Shown here: piece after piece, positions 1 to 7,562 of the stretch
Layout: each line of letters begins with the position of its first letter
Position numbering within the stretch: the first letter of the stretch is position 1
DNA from: Bacillota bacterium
GTDB taxonomy: Bacteria; Bacillota; Clostridia; Oscillospirales; Ruminococcaceae
NCBI GenBank assembly: GCA_023396215.1
Contig: JAEWWW010000044.1
Location: 1-21,509 of the forward strand
Direction of reading: 5' to 3'
DNA: 21,509 nucleotides
The notes under the pieces: generated by a model
Told to the model about the DNA's origin: nothing
Databases searched by the model: none
Seen by the model: the letters and a program-made list of their open reading frames with translations, nothing else
Made by a program: the position numbers and the translations under genes

Positions 1-330
1 GGGGGGGGGGGCCCCCCCCCCCCCCCGCCCCTGTGCTGCTCTGCACAGCCAGTATTTTGTTGGGCAACCTATGGCGGGCAACTCTCCATTCCCCTCCCCG
101 GAGGGGTGGCGCCCGCAGGCGCCGGGGTGGTCTGGCAGACGGCTGATAGCCGCCCCTACGGGGTTTGTGCGTATGCGCGGGACGATTGTGGGATGCGGGG
201 TGTCATCCCGTTCCAGCCCCACCGGGGGCTTGGGGGGCACATGGGAACTTGACCCTGCCCGCGAGGCACTTTATCTTTAAAATGCTGTTGCTCTATAAAT
301 TATCTCGCTGCGCTTGCATTGGGTTGCCGG
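1..330. other. GC-rich non-coding stretch upstream of the pheS promoter
   Basis: No credible gene is seen here. The window opens with eleven G followed by fifteen C, a G/C palindrome that could be a real hairpin or a sequencing or assembly artefact. Positions 90-260 hold short GC-rich inverted repeats, for example CCCCTCCCCGGAGGGG near 91-106 and GGCGCCCGCAGGCGCC near 109-124. They resemble dispersed intergenic repeats of GC-rich Clostridia, but that resemblance is from memory and untested. The only ORF (71-280) has no ribosome site and a proline/glycine-rich composition that follows from the base composition. Confidence 0.6.
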
Positions 331-359
331 TTGTGCTATGATATTTGCATTGTTATAAT
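331..359 (+). promoter_or_regulatory. Promoter of the pheST T-box transcript
   Basis: The -10 box TATAAT lies at 354-359 and is extended by TG at 351-352. A partial -35 box, TTGTGC, lies 17 bp upstream at 331-336. Transcription should start near 366, just before the first T-box helix. The perfect extended -10 makes this a good sigma-A type promoter despite the weak -35. Confidence 0.7.
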
Positions 360-365
360 GCATAA

Positions 366-645
366 ACGCTGTGATTAAGAGAGTAAGCTCCGTTTTACCC
401 CTGTTCAGAGAGCCAGCGCCCCGGCTGCAAGCGCAGGTACAGGGTTCAGAGCCGAAGTTCACTTATGAGCGGCGCCGCTGAAGCTTTTGTAGGCGGCGAC
501 GGCAGGCCCCCGTTACCGAGCCGATGAGTGTTTGCTCTGATGCAAAAATGTGGGTGGTACCGCGGAATGTGCAAGGGCGTGTTTGGAAACATCCAAGCAG
601 CCCCTGATTTGCCTTTCGTCCCTTTGAGGATGAGGGCTTTTTTAT
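366..645 (+). promoter_or_regulatory. T-box leader (tRNA-Phe responsive) upstream of pheST
   Basis: The core T-box sequence GGGTGGTACCGCGG occurs at 552-565. The AGAGAG motif of stem I is at 404-409. The specifier region reads GAAG-TTC-ACTTATGAGC, with TTC (Phe) at 458-460, which agrees with the phenylalanyl-tRNA synthetase genes downstream. In this leader class, uncharged tRNA pairs with the specifier and the T-box bulge and stabilises an antiterminator against the terminator at 612-645. Low Phe-tRNA charging would therefore raise pheST expression. The promoter is at 331-359. Confidence 0.95.
612..645 (+). terminator. Terminator of the pheST T-box leader
   Basis: The hairpin CTTTCGTCC / GGATGAGGG (9 bp, some G-U pairs, loop CTTTGA) is followed by a run of T at 638-643. 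Its 5' arm would be sequestered in the competing antiterminator with the T-box sequence. Confidence 0.85.
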
Positions 646-768
646 CGTTCCGCGGGCTTTTTCATCTTTTGCAGCGGCGGTTACCGCGCTATTCTCCCCT
701 GCCGGGGGCGGGGGTTATGATAAATAATCTTTATGTGTGAACAAACAATTTGTATGAGGTGATAGGTA

Positions 769-1788
769 ATGAGGCAAGGGTTGGAAAACATCAAGCATAG
801 CGCCCTTGAGCAGCTGGCTGCCGCCGCCGATATGAAGGCGCTGGAGGATTTAAGAGTAAAACTGCTGGGCAAAAAAGGCGAGTTGACCGCCATCCTGAAG
901 CAGATGGGCGGGCTTTCGGCCGAGGAGCGCCCAGTGATTGGGCAGTTGGCCAACGAGGTAAGGGGCGAGATTGAGGCCGCGCTGGAAAAAAGGCTGGCCC
1001 AGCTCAAGGCGCTGGCGCTGACCCGGCAGTTGGATCAGGAACGCCTTGACGTGACCATGCCCGGCAAGCGTCAGCTTCTGGGCAAAAAGCACCCGCTGAC
1101 GCTGGTGCTGGATGAGATTAAGGAGATTTTCTTAGGCATGGGCTTCGACTATGCCGAGGGCCCCGAGGTGGAGTATGACTACTACAACTTCGAAGCGCTG
1201 AATATCCCCCCCAACCACCCTGCCCGCGACACCCAGGACACCTTCTATATCAACGAAAACATCGTGCTGCGCACCCAGACCTCCCCGATGCAGATCAGGG
1301 TAATGGAAAAGCAGAAGCCCCCCATCCGGGTGATTGTGCCGGGGCGGGTCTACCGTTCCGACGCGGTGGACGCCACCCACTCCCCCCTGTTTCATCAGAT
1401 AGAGGGCCTTGTGGTGGATAAGGGCGTAACCATGGCCAACCTGAAGGGCACGCTGGAGATTTTCGCCAAAAAGCTTTACGGTGACGATGCTGTCTGCCGT
1501 TTCAGACCCCACCACTTCCCCTTCACCGAGCCTTCGGCCGAGGTGGATGTGATGTGCTTCTCCTGCCATGGCGAAGGCTGCCGCCTCTGCAAGGGCGAGG
1601 GCTGGATAGAGATTCTCGGCTGCGGCATGGTGCACCCCAAGGTGCTGAAAAACTGTGGCATCGACCCGGATGAATACAGCGGCTTTGCCTTTGGCATGGG
1701 CCTTGAACGCATCGTGATGCGGCGGTATAACATCGACGACCTGCGGCTTTTCTTTGAAAATGACCTGCGGTTTCTGGGCCAGTTTTAG
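769..1788 (+). CDS. pheS: Phenylalanine--tRNA ligase alpha subunit
   Basis: This is the catalytic alpha subunit of the cytoplasmic alpha2-beta2 enzyme that charges tRNA-Phe with phenylalanine. The 339-residue length is normal for bacterial PheS. An N-terminal coiled-coil tRNA-binding arm spans about residues 1-90. The class II catalytic core follows, with motif 2 around 192-213 (GRVYRSDAVDATHSP, FHQIEG) and motif 3 around 306-318 (GFAFGMGLERIVM). A cysteine cluster at 263-274 (CFSCHGEGCRLC) is of a kind seen in many Bacillota PheS proteins. The ATG at 769 follows an AGGTGATAGG ribosome site. The stop overlaps the ribosome site of pheT, which starts 11 bp later. Expression is governed by the upstream T-box. 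Confidence 0.98.
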   Translation: MRQGLENIKHSALEQLAAAADMKALEDLRVKLLGKKGELTAILKQMGGLSAEERPVIGQLANEVRGEIEAALEKRLAQLKALALTRQLDQERLDVTMPGKRQLLGKKHPLTLVLDEIKEIFLGMGFDYAEGPEVEYDYYNFEALNIPPNHPARDTQDTFYINENIVLRTQTSPMQIRVMEKQKPPIRVIVPGRVYRSDAVDATHSPLFHQIEGLVVDKGVTMANLKGTLEIFAKKLYGDDAVCRFRPHHFPFTEPSAEVDVMCFSCHGEGCRLCKGEGWIEILGCGMVHPKVLKNCGIDPDEYSGFAFGMGLERIVMRRYNIDDLRLFFENDLRFLGQF

Positions 1789-1799
1789 GAGGTGGAAGT

Positions 1800-4175
1800 A
1801 TGAATTTATCAATGAGATGGCTGCGTGAATTTGTCCCGATAGATATGCCCCCCCGGGCCTATGCCGAGGGGATGACCATGTCCGGCTCCAAGGTAGAGGG
1901 CTGGGAACAGGAAGGCAGCGAGATTGAGCGCGTTGCGGTGGGGAAAATCCTTTCGGTGGAGAAGCACCCCGACGCTGATTCTCTGGTGATTTGCAGCGTT
2001 GACGCCGGACAGGGCGCGCCGGTGCAGATTGTAACCGGGGCCACCAACGTCTTTGCAGGCGCTGTGGTGCCGGTGGCGCTGGACGGCGCTGTGCTGCCCG
2101 GCGGCAAGACCATCAAAACCGGCAAGCTGCGCGGGGTGGAAAGCTGCGGCATGCTCTGTTCGCTGAGCGAGCTGGGGCTCACCGCCCACGACTTCCCCTA
2201 TGCCATCGAGGACGGCATCTTCATCATTCAGGAGGACTGCAAAATCGGGCAGGATATCCAGTCGGCCATCGGCCTTGACGACCTGAAGGTGGAGTTTGAG
2301 ATTACCTCCAACCGGCCCGATTGCCTTTCGATGATTGGGCTGGCCCGCGAAACCGCCGTCACCTTCGGCCTGCCCCTCAAGCTGCACAACCCCGCCCCCA
2401 AGGGCGGCGTGGGCAACATCAGCGAGCACCTAAGCGTTGAGGTGCATAACAGCGAGCTCTGCCCCCGCTATGTGGCCCGTATGGTCACCGATGTAAAGAT
2501 TGAGCCCAGCCCCCGCTGGATGCGGGAGCGGCTGCGCGCCTGCGGGGTGCGCCCTATCAACAATATTGTTGATATCACCAACTATGTGATGCTGGAGTAC
2601 GGCCAGCCGATGCACGCCTTTGACCACCGCACGGTGGCGGGGGGCAAAATTGTGGTGCGGGGCGCCGCCCCCGGCGAAACGCTGACCACACTGGACGGCG
2701 TGGTGCGCACCCTTTTGCCCGAGATGCTGGTCATTGCCGACCAGAAGGCCCCTTCGGCGGTGGCCGGGGTGATGGGCGGCGAGTTTTCGGGCATTGCCGA
2801 CGACACCACCACCATCGTCTTTGAATCGGCCAACTTCAAGGGCAGCTCGGTGCGGCTGACCTCCAAAAAGCTGGGGCTGCGCACCGAAAGCTCGGGCCGC
2901 TTTGAAAAAGGCCTCGACCCCCAAAGCTGCCTGCCTGCTATTCAGCGGGCCTGCGAGCTCATCGAGCTGCTGGGGGCGGGCAAGGTGATGGACGGCGTTA
3001 TCGACGTGGATAACAGCGCCCGCACTCCCCTTGTGATAGAGCTGGACCCCGTCTGGGTCAACGGCTTTTTGGGCATCGATATCTCCTGGCAGCAGATGGC
3101 CGAAATCCTTGTGCGCCTTGACTTTAAGGTGGAGGGCCACCGGGTCACCGTTCCCTCCTACCGGGCCGATGTGGAGGATAAGGCCGACCTTGCCGAAGAG
3201 ATTGCCCGCATCTACGGGTATGATAAAATCCCCTCCACCACCCTTTCGGGGCTGGCGCAGGGCAGCCTGACCCCCCGCCAGAAGTTTGACCGTCGGATAC
3301 ACAACACCCTGCTGGGGCTTGGGCTGTACGAGATTATTACCTACTCCTTTATCAGCCCCCGATACTACGATAAAATCAACCTGCCTGCCGACAGCGACCT
3401 GCGCCGTTCGGTGGTCATCAGCAACCCGCTGGGCGAGGATACCAGCATCATGCGCACCACCGCCATCCCCTCGATGCTGGAGGTGCTGGCCCGCAACTAC
3501 AACAACCGCAACCCCGCCGCCGCTTTGTACGAGATGGCTGTGGAGTATCACCCCCGTGAAGAGGGCCAGCTGCCCGAGGAAGCGCCGCAGGTGATGCTGG
3601 GCATGTACGGCGGCGACGCAGACTTCTTCCGCCTCAAGGGCGCTGTGGAGGTGCTGCTGGAGCGTCTGGCCGTCACCGGCTGGGAGGTAGAAAGCTACAG
3701 CGGCGACCCGGCCTTCCACCCCGGCCGCTGCGCCCGCCTTATGCTGGGCGGCAAGGTGCTGGGCATTCTGGGCGAGGTACACCCCGGCGTTGCCGAAAAC
3801 TACGGGCTGGGGGTCAAGGCTTATGTCGCCCAGCTGGATACAGAGCTGCTCTTTGCGGCGGCTACTGCCAGCGTGCAGTACCGCCCGCTGCCCAAATACC
3901 CCGCCACCACCCGCGACCTTGCTCTGATTTGCGACGACCAACTGCCTGTAGCCGGGCTGGAGCGCGCCATCCGTGAGGCCGCAGGCGAGCTGCTGGAGAA
4001 GATTGAGCTGTTTGACGTTTACCGCGGGCAGCAGATTGCCGCAGGCAAAAAGAGCGTGGCCTACACCCTGACTCTGCGAGCCGCCGACCGCACTCTGACC
4101 GACGCCGAGGCGGACGCCGCCACCGACCGAATTTTAACCGCTCTGGCTGCTTTGGGCGCAACTTTGCGGGCATAA
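1800..4175 (+). CDS. pheT: Phenylalanine--tRNA ligase beta subunit
   Basis: This is the beta subunit of phenylalanyl-tRNA synthetase, responsible for tRNA binding and for editing mischarged Tyr-tRNA-Phe. The 791 residues are full length. An EMAP-II/OB-fold tRNA-binding domain lies at about 39-150 (HPDAD at 56-60, RGVESCGMLCS at 111-121). The B3/B4 editing domain occupies about 205-375, then come B5 (about 400-470) and a degenerate class II core. A ferredoxin-fold anticodon-binding domain starts at about 698 (PKYPATTRDLALI) and runs to the end. The ATG follows AGGAGGTGG, which overlaps the pheS stop, so the two genes form one translation-coupled operon. A small hairpin (CTGTTTT-GTG-AAAACAG, 4200-4216) follows the gene but has no T-run. 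Confidence 0.98.
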   Translation: MNLSMRWLREFVPIDMPPRAYAEGMTMSGSKVEGWEQEGSEIERVAVGKILSVEKHPDADSLVICSVDAGQGAPVQIVTGATNVFAGAVVPVALDGAVLPGGKTIKTGKLRGVESCGMLCSLSELGLTAHDFPYAIEDGIFIIQEDCKIGQDIQSAIGLDDLKVEFEITSNRPDCLSMIGLARETAVTFGLPLKLHNPAPKGGVGNISEHLSVEVHNSELCPRYVARMVTDVKIEPSPRWMRERLRACGVRPINNIVDITNYVMLEYGQPMHAFDHRTVAGGKIVVRGAAPGETLTTLDGVVRTLLPEMLVIADQKAPSAVAGVMGGEFSGIADDTTTIVFESANFKGSSVRLTSKKLGLRTESSGRFEKGLDPQSCLPAIQRACELIELLGAGKVMDGVIDVDNSARTPLVIELDPVWVNGFLGIDISWQQMAEILVRLDFKVEGHRVTVPSYRADVEDKADLAEEIARIYGYDKIPSTTLSGLAQGSLTPRQKFDRRIHNTLLGLGLYEIITYSFISPRYYDKINLPADSDLRRSVVISNPLGEDTSIMRTTAIPSMLEVLARNYNNRNPAAALYEMAVEYHPREEGQLPEEAPQVMLGMYGGDADFFRLKGAVEVLLERLAVTGWEVESYSGDPAFHPGRCARLMLGGKVLGILGEVHPGVAENYGLGVKAYVAQLDTELLFAAATASVQYRPLPKYPATTRDLALICDDQLPVAGLERAIREAAGELLEKIELFDVYRGQQIAAGKKSVAYTLTLRAADRTLTDAEADAATDRILTALAALGATLRA

Positions 4176-4228
4176 TGATGTTATATTTTTAAAATTTGCC
4201 TGTTTTGTGAAAACAGCTATAAGAATCC

Positions 4229-4257
4229 TTGAAAAGTCCGCAGGAATTTGTTATCCT
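4229..4257 (+). promoter_or_regulatory. Candidate promoter of ireB
   Basis: TTGAAA at 4229-4234 and TATCCT at 4252-4257 are separated by 17 bp, with an extended -10 TG at 4249-4250. The predicted start near 4264 would leave only about 13 nt of leader, just enough to include the AGAGGTGAT ribosome site. This would uncouple ireB from the pheST T-box, although read-through from pheT is not excluded. Confidence 0.5.
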
Positions 4258-4276
4258 TAATTACAGAGGTGATACT

Positions 4277-4522
4277 ATGCATGAGCCAACCATTTCCTTT
4301 TCGATTCAAGAAGACAAGGAGAAAGAGGTCAAACAGATTCTCACCACTGTCTATGACGCCATGCGGCAGAAGGGCTATAACCCCATCAACCAGATTGTTG
4401 GGTATATCCTTTCTGAGGACCCTACCTATATTACCACCCACAACAACGCCCGCAGCATCATCCGGCGGATTGACCGGGATGAGCTTTTGCGCCTGCTTGT
4501 AAAGTCTTATCTGAACGACTAA
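4277..4522 (+). CDS. ireB: IreB-family regulatory phosphoprotein (UPF0297)
   Basis: The 81-residue protein matches the IreB/UPF0297 family: an N-terminal stretch with TISF, then YDAMRQKGYNPINQIVGYILSEDPTYIT and HNNARSIIRRIDRDELLRLLV. In Enterococcus faecalis, IreB is a small cytoplasmic protein phosphorylated by the PASTA kinase IreK and acts in cephalosporin tolerance; elsewhere the role is poorly known. The ATG at 4277 is chosen because AGAGGTGAT precedes it and the protein then begins MHEPTISF as in the family. A start at 4229 would add 16 residues without a ribosome site. In many Bacillota the next genes are ruvX (yqgF) and a UPF0473 gene; neither is present here. A terminator follows directly. 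Confidence 0.93.
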   Translation: MHEPTISFSIQEDKEKEVKQILTTVYDAMRQKGYNPINQIVGYILSEDPTYITTHNNARSIIRRIDRDELLRLLVKSYLND

Positions 4523-4545
4523 CGGGGGCGTTTATAAGATGGTCG

Positions 4546-4579
4546 AAGTGGTCGGTATCGCTGCCGGCCACTTTGTTTT
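4546..4579 (+). terminator. Terminator after ireB
   Basis: The 10-bp stem AAGTGGTCGG / CCGGCCACTT (one G-U pair, loop TATCGCTG) is followed by TTGTTTT. It lies 24 bp after the ireB stop. Confidence 0.8.
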
Positions 4580-4658
4580 CATCTGCTGGGCGTAGCCTGC
4601 TGCCGGGCAGGTGGCGCTTTGCGCAGGAATATTTTGGGCCGATTTCCGGCTGCCGATG

Positions 4659-4687
4659 TTTACAGTAGGCAGACCGCATGTTATAAT
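4659..4687 (+). promoter_or_regulatory. Strong promoter of the small gene at 4864
   Basis: TTTACA (4659-4664) and TATAAT (4682-4687) are separated by exactly 17 bp, and an extended -10 TG lies at 4679-4680. This is one of the best sigma-A type promoters in the window. Transcription should start near 4694, leaving about 170 nt before the coding region. Confidence 0.75.
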
Positions 4688-4693
4688 GATAGG

Positions 4694-4863
4694 AAAGGTT
4701 ATGGGCTTTTTCCCGCTTTTGGGAGTGTCTTTTTGACCCGTGCGACGCAGGCCGCCGGTTTTTCCGACCGGTGCATACAAGCCTAATTCCCCGTTTTTCC
4801 GCCCTTTGTCCGCAGGCAGGGGACGGTTTGCGGGGTTTGAATATCAGGAGGTGAAGTTTCACA
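4694..4863 (+). other. Long 5' leader of the small gene at 4864
   Basis: This 170-nt untranslated stretch lies between the predicted start site and the ATG. It contains a CCGGT/ACCGG hairpin (about 4753-4769) and a possible larger fold between CCCCG at about 4787 and CGGGG at about 4830. I do not recognise a riboswitch class, protein-binding leader or known small RNA in it. Confidence 0.35.
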
Positions 4864-5175
4864 ATGGCAGAGACCAAAACCGCCAAGAAAGCGAAAATTC
4901 TGAAATTTCGGGGCAGGCCGCTGCTGCGCAATGGCCCGCAGATTTATTATGGTAATATGAGCGACCCCTACATTGCACTGCTGACCGTTACCAGCGCCAA
5001 GGAAAAGGACGGTATCCAGATGGCCGACAAGGTTTTTGTGCAGATACTCTCTACCAACAGTGAGCTGCGGCCCAGAGAGCGCGTAGCCAAAAAAACCGAA
5101 AAGCCCGGGCTTTACGAAGCGCTTCTCATCGCCAGCATCTGGCTGGATAGAATGCTTAGCGGCAACGATGCGTAG
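4864..5175 (+). CDS. Unrecognised conserved-looking small protein
   Basis: The 103-residue protein is one I cannot assign to a named family. It has a lysine-rich start (MAETKTAKKAKIL). A central block contains YYGNMSDPYIALLTVTSAK and then DKVFVQILST. The C-terminus is helical (GLYEALLIASIWLDRML). There is no signal peptide or membrane segment, so it is probably a small soluble cytoplasmic protein. The reading frame is supported by AGGAGGTG at 4847-4854 with good spacing, by the strong promoter at 4659-4687, and by the terminator 23 bp after the stop. It is a monocistronic unit placed between ireB and a convergent transporter gene. Confidence 0.8.
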   Translation: MAETKTAKKAKILKFRGRPLLRNGPQIYYGNMSDPYIALLTVTSAKEKDGIQMADKVFVQILSTNSELRPRERVAKKTEKPGLYEALLIASIWLDRMLSGNDA

Positions 5176-5198
5176 CCCCTTACAAACCGGTAGAAGCT

Positions 5199-5236
5199 AA
5201 AAACCCACCCGCCCCTTCAAGGGCGGGTGGGTTTTT
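5199..5236. terminator. Bidirectional terminator between convergent genes
   Basis: A perfect 16-bp stem (AAAAACCCACCCGCCC and its complement) has a 6-base loop, CTTCAA, and T-runs on both strands. It ends the plus-strand gene at 4864 and the long minus-strand operon whose last gene is 5278-6507. Confidence 0.95.
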
Positions 5237-5277
5237 GTTGCCGTATGAGTGGCGGAGCCTTGGGCAAAGCCCTTGCC

Positions 5278-6507
5278 TCATGCCGGGTTGTTTGCCCGGG
5301 CGTGGGCGGCCGCTTTCTCTTTGCCCGCGTACCGAAGGCTCAGGGCCAGCAGCGCTGCCGCTGCCACCGCAATCAGCACCATTGCGGCAAACACCGGGGT
5401 GTAGGAGCCTGCGCGGGTGCGGATAGCCCCCGCCACAGCCGGGCCCATAAAGGAGGCGATGGCCAGATGCAGGTTGGTAAGCGCGATGTTGCCGCTGAAA
5501 TGGCTGCGGCCAAAGCTTTCGCGTATATAGGCGGTGCCAACGACAGAGTTGCCGCCGTTGACCGCCCCCAGCAGGGCGAAGGCAACCAGCAGCCCGGCCA
5601 GCGAACCGGCGGCATAGGCCAAAAGGCAGAGCAGGCCGCCCGAGAGGGCCAGCAGGGTGAGTAGCCATTTGCACCACCGCTCCCCCAGCCTTTGGTAGCT
5701 GTAGCCAAAAACCATTCTTGCAAGCACGTTGGGCAGCGAGTTTGCCGTCACCGCCAGCGCCGCCAGCATTGGGTCGGCGTTGAGCTCGGCTACACAGAGA
5801 GCCGCGTGGCCCGAAACCACCAGAGCCCCACCCACCAGAGTAACGCTCCAGAGGAAAAAAGCGCGGTAGCTTGCCAGCCTCAATAGCTGCGTGGGGGATG
5901 CGTCCTGCTGTGCCGCCGTAGCGCTCTCCCCCGCCCCCCGGGCCGCAGGGCGGATGGCAACCGCCCCCAGGAGGGAAAGCACCGTGTAGCCTGCCGCAAA
6001 GGCGGCAAAGACCGCGCGCCAGCCCGCCGTTTGAATGACGCCTGCCGCCATACTGCCCAGCACCATGCTGCCCAGACCGAAGCCCCCAAGCAGCAGCCCG
6101 GTGGCGAGGTTCTCGTTGTTGGGAAAGCAGCTGGTGGCGTTGGAAAGCACGGTGTTAAAGATGATGCCGATGGCCAGCCCCGCCAGAATGCCGTAGCCCA
6201 TCAGCAATTGCCCGATGGACATGCTGCGGGCCGCCAGCCAGAAGCCGGAAAGAAACAGCGCCGCCGAAAGCAGGAAGCAGTACCTGGGGTCGCCCTTTTT
6301 CTGGATTACCCCCGCTATCATCTGCCCCAGTATCGATACCGACAGCGAAAAGGGAAAGACCAGCGAGGTCTGCTGGCGGGTAAAGCCCAGCTCGGCTTCG
6401 ATGGGGCCTGCAAAAACCGACCAGCTAAACACCAGCCCGGCACAGAGCATCAGCAGAAACCCGCAGCAGAAAACCAGCCCCTGCCCTATCTTTGTATTGT
6501 ACTTCAT
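5278..6507 (-). CDS. MFS transporter, oxalate/formate antiporter (OFA) type
   Basis: The 409-residue polytopic membrane protein has about twelve hydrophobic segments and a central cytoplasmic loop at about 190-205. The N-terminal block GLVFSWSVFAGPIEAELGF (residues 24-42) is typical of OFA-family major facilitators, which carry small mono- or dicarboxylates. The true substrate cannot be read from the sequence. The ATG overlaps the stop of the isomerase gene (ATGA, 6504-6507), so translation is coupled and a job in the same pathway is likely. It could export an acid end product or offer a second uptake route. It is the last gene before the terminator at 5199-5236. Confidence 0.9.
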   Translation of the reverse strand: MKYNTKIGQGLVFCCGFLLMLCAGLVFSWSVFAGPIEAELGFTRQQTSLVFPFSLSVSILGQMIAGVIQKKGDPRYCFLLSAALFLSGFWLAARSMSIGQLLMGYGILAGLAIGIIFNTVLSNATSCFPNNENLATGLLLGGFGLGSMVLGSMAAGVIQTAGWRAVFAAFAAGYTVLSLLGAVAIRPAARGAGESATAAQQDASPTQLLRLASYRAFFLWSVTLVGGALVVSGHAALCVAELNADPMLAALAVTANSLPNVLARMVFGYSYQRLGERWCKWLLTLLALSGGLLCLLAYAAGSLAGLLVAFALLGAVNGGNSVVGTAYIRESFGRSHFSGNIALTNLHLAIASFMGPAVAGAIRTRAGSYTPVFAAMVLIAVAAAALLALSLRYAGKEKAAAHARANNPA

Positions 6508-7562
6508 TTTTCGCTGCTGTCCGCCTTATAGTAGCTTGCCAAATCGTAGGGGGAGAAAATCCCCTTGTTGGTTACGACGCCGCCGCACAGGTGGGGCGGG
6601 GTGATGTCAAAGGCGGGATAATAGGCCCCCACCTTCTCTTTGGCGATGCGGGTATCAAAAAAGTGCAGCACCTGCTCGGGGTCGCGCTCCTCGATGGATA
6701 CCGAGCTGATGTTGGGGTGCTTGCGGTTGGGGGTGCCGGTGACAAGGTAGGGGATGCCCCAATGATGGGCTGCCAGCGCAATCTGGAAGGTACCCACCTT
6801 GTTGACCACATAGCCGTCCATGGTGATGACGTCGGCAGCCGAGGTGAACAGGTCCACCTTTTTCTCTTTGAGGATGTAGGCGGGCATGTTGTCGGTGATG
6901 AGGTGCACCTCGAAGTCCATGTCGCTGATGACGCTGGCGGTGAGCCTTGCCCCCTGCAGGTAGGGCCTTGTTTCGGGGCAGATAAAGCGAACCTGCTTGT
7001 TCTGCTCACGGCAGGCGCGCAGCATCATGCCAATGATGGTTTCGGCAAAGCACTGGGTCATCACCGTACCCCCGTCGGGGATTTGATTGGCCAGATGACG
7101 GCCGGTGGTAACATAGTTGGAATAGTTTCTGTTGATGTAGCCCAGCGCATACTCGGCCAGCGCCTCGATGAGCTGCGCCGATGTTTTGCCCTGCTCTACC
7201 GCCTCTTTCAGGGTTTCCAGCGAGCCGCCTACCACCTGCTTCATGCGCTCCTTGGTGGTGGGGCGGGCGTGAGAAAGGGTGTAGGCCGCCTGCTCCATAT
7301 AGGCCAGCAGCTCTTTTTCGCCCAAATCTCTGGCTTCGTAGCAGGCCAGCGCCATGCCCATGGCCGCCGCCGTGTAGGGGCCGCCGCTCTGGGTCACCAT
7401 ATCGGCAATAGCCTGCGCCACCTCGGTGTGGCTGTTGCAGACCACATACTCTGTGCGGATGGGGTAGATTCTGCGGTCGAGGATGCGCACCTTGCCGTCC
7501 TTGTACCACGCAACATTTTCGAACTGCAGTAAGAAGGCTAAGCCTTTATCTTCTCTGATCAT
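6504..7562 (-). CDS. Divergent MtnA-family aldose-1-phosphate isomerase (MTR-1-P or 5-deoxyribose-1-P isomerase)
   Basis: The 352-residue protein belongs to the eIF2B-like/MtnA family, which converts 5-methylthioribose 1-phosphate (or 5-deoxyribose 1-phosphate) to the ulose 1-phosphate. Visible hallmarks are KDGKVRILDRRIYP (21-34), catalytic-type Cys171 in MTQC, TRPYLQGARLTA (198-209), ITDNM (222-226), catalytic-type Asp244 in SAADVITMDG with NKVGT (254-258), and SIEERDPEQV (289-298). Two departures stand out: the RGAPAIG loop of canonical MtnA is replaced by QSGGPYT (58-64), and THCN is replaced by TQCF. The ATG follows AAGGGAG. Placement after kinase, aldolase and dehydrogenase genes supports the role; the exact sugar is inferred. 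A translation-factor role is unlikely. Confidence 0.85.
   Translation of the reverse strand: MIREDKGLAFLLQFENVAWYKDGKVRILDRRIYPIRTEYVVCNSHTEVAQAIADMVTQSGGPYTAAAMGMALACYEARDLGEKELLAYMEQAAYTLSHARPTTKERMKQVVGGSLETLKEAVEQGKTSAQLIEALAEYALGYINRNYSNYVTTGRHLANQIPDGGTVMTQCFAETIIGMMLRACREQNKQVRFICPETRPYLQGARLTASVISDMDFEVHLITDNMPAYILKEKKVDLFTSAADVITMDGYVVNKVGTFQIALAAHHWGIPYLVTGTPNRKHPNISSVSIEERDPEQVLHFFDTRIAKEKVGAYYPAFDITPPHLCGGVVTNKGIFSPYDLASYYKADSSEK

Noticed and set aside
71..280. 69-residue ORF near the window start
   Set aside because: Composition is driven by GC-rich inverted repeats, there is no ribosome site, and no family is recognised.
2430..3941. 503-residue ORF antisense to pheT
   Set aside because: It lies fully inside pheT on the other strand, has no ribosome site, is His/Gly/Ala/Val-rich as expected for the mirror of GC-biased codons, and resembles no protein.
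6492..7532. 346-residue plus-strand ORF over the isomerase gene
   Set aside because: It is a shadow of the MtnA-family gene; no family features, and it is incompatible with the operon direction.
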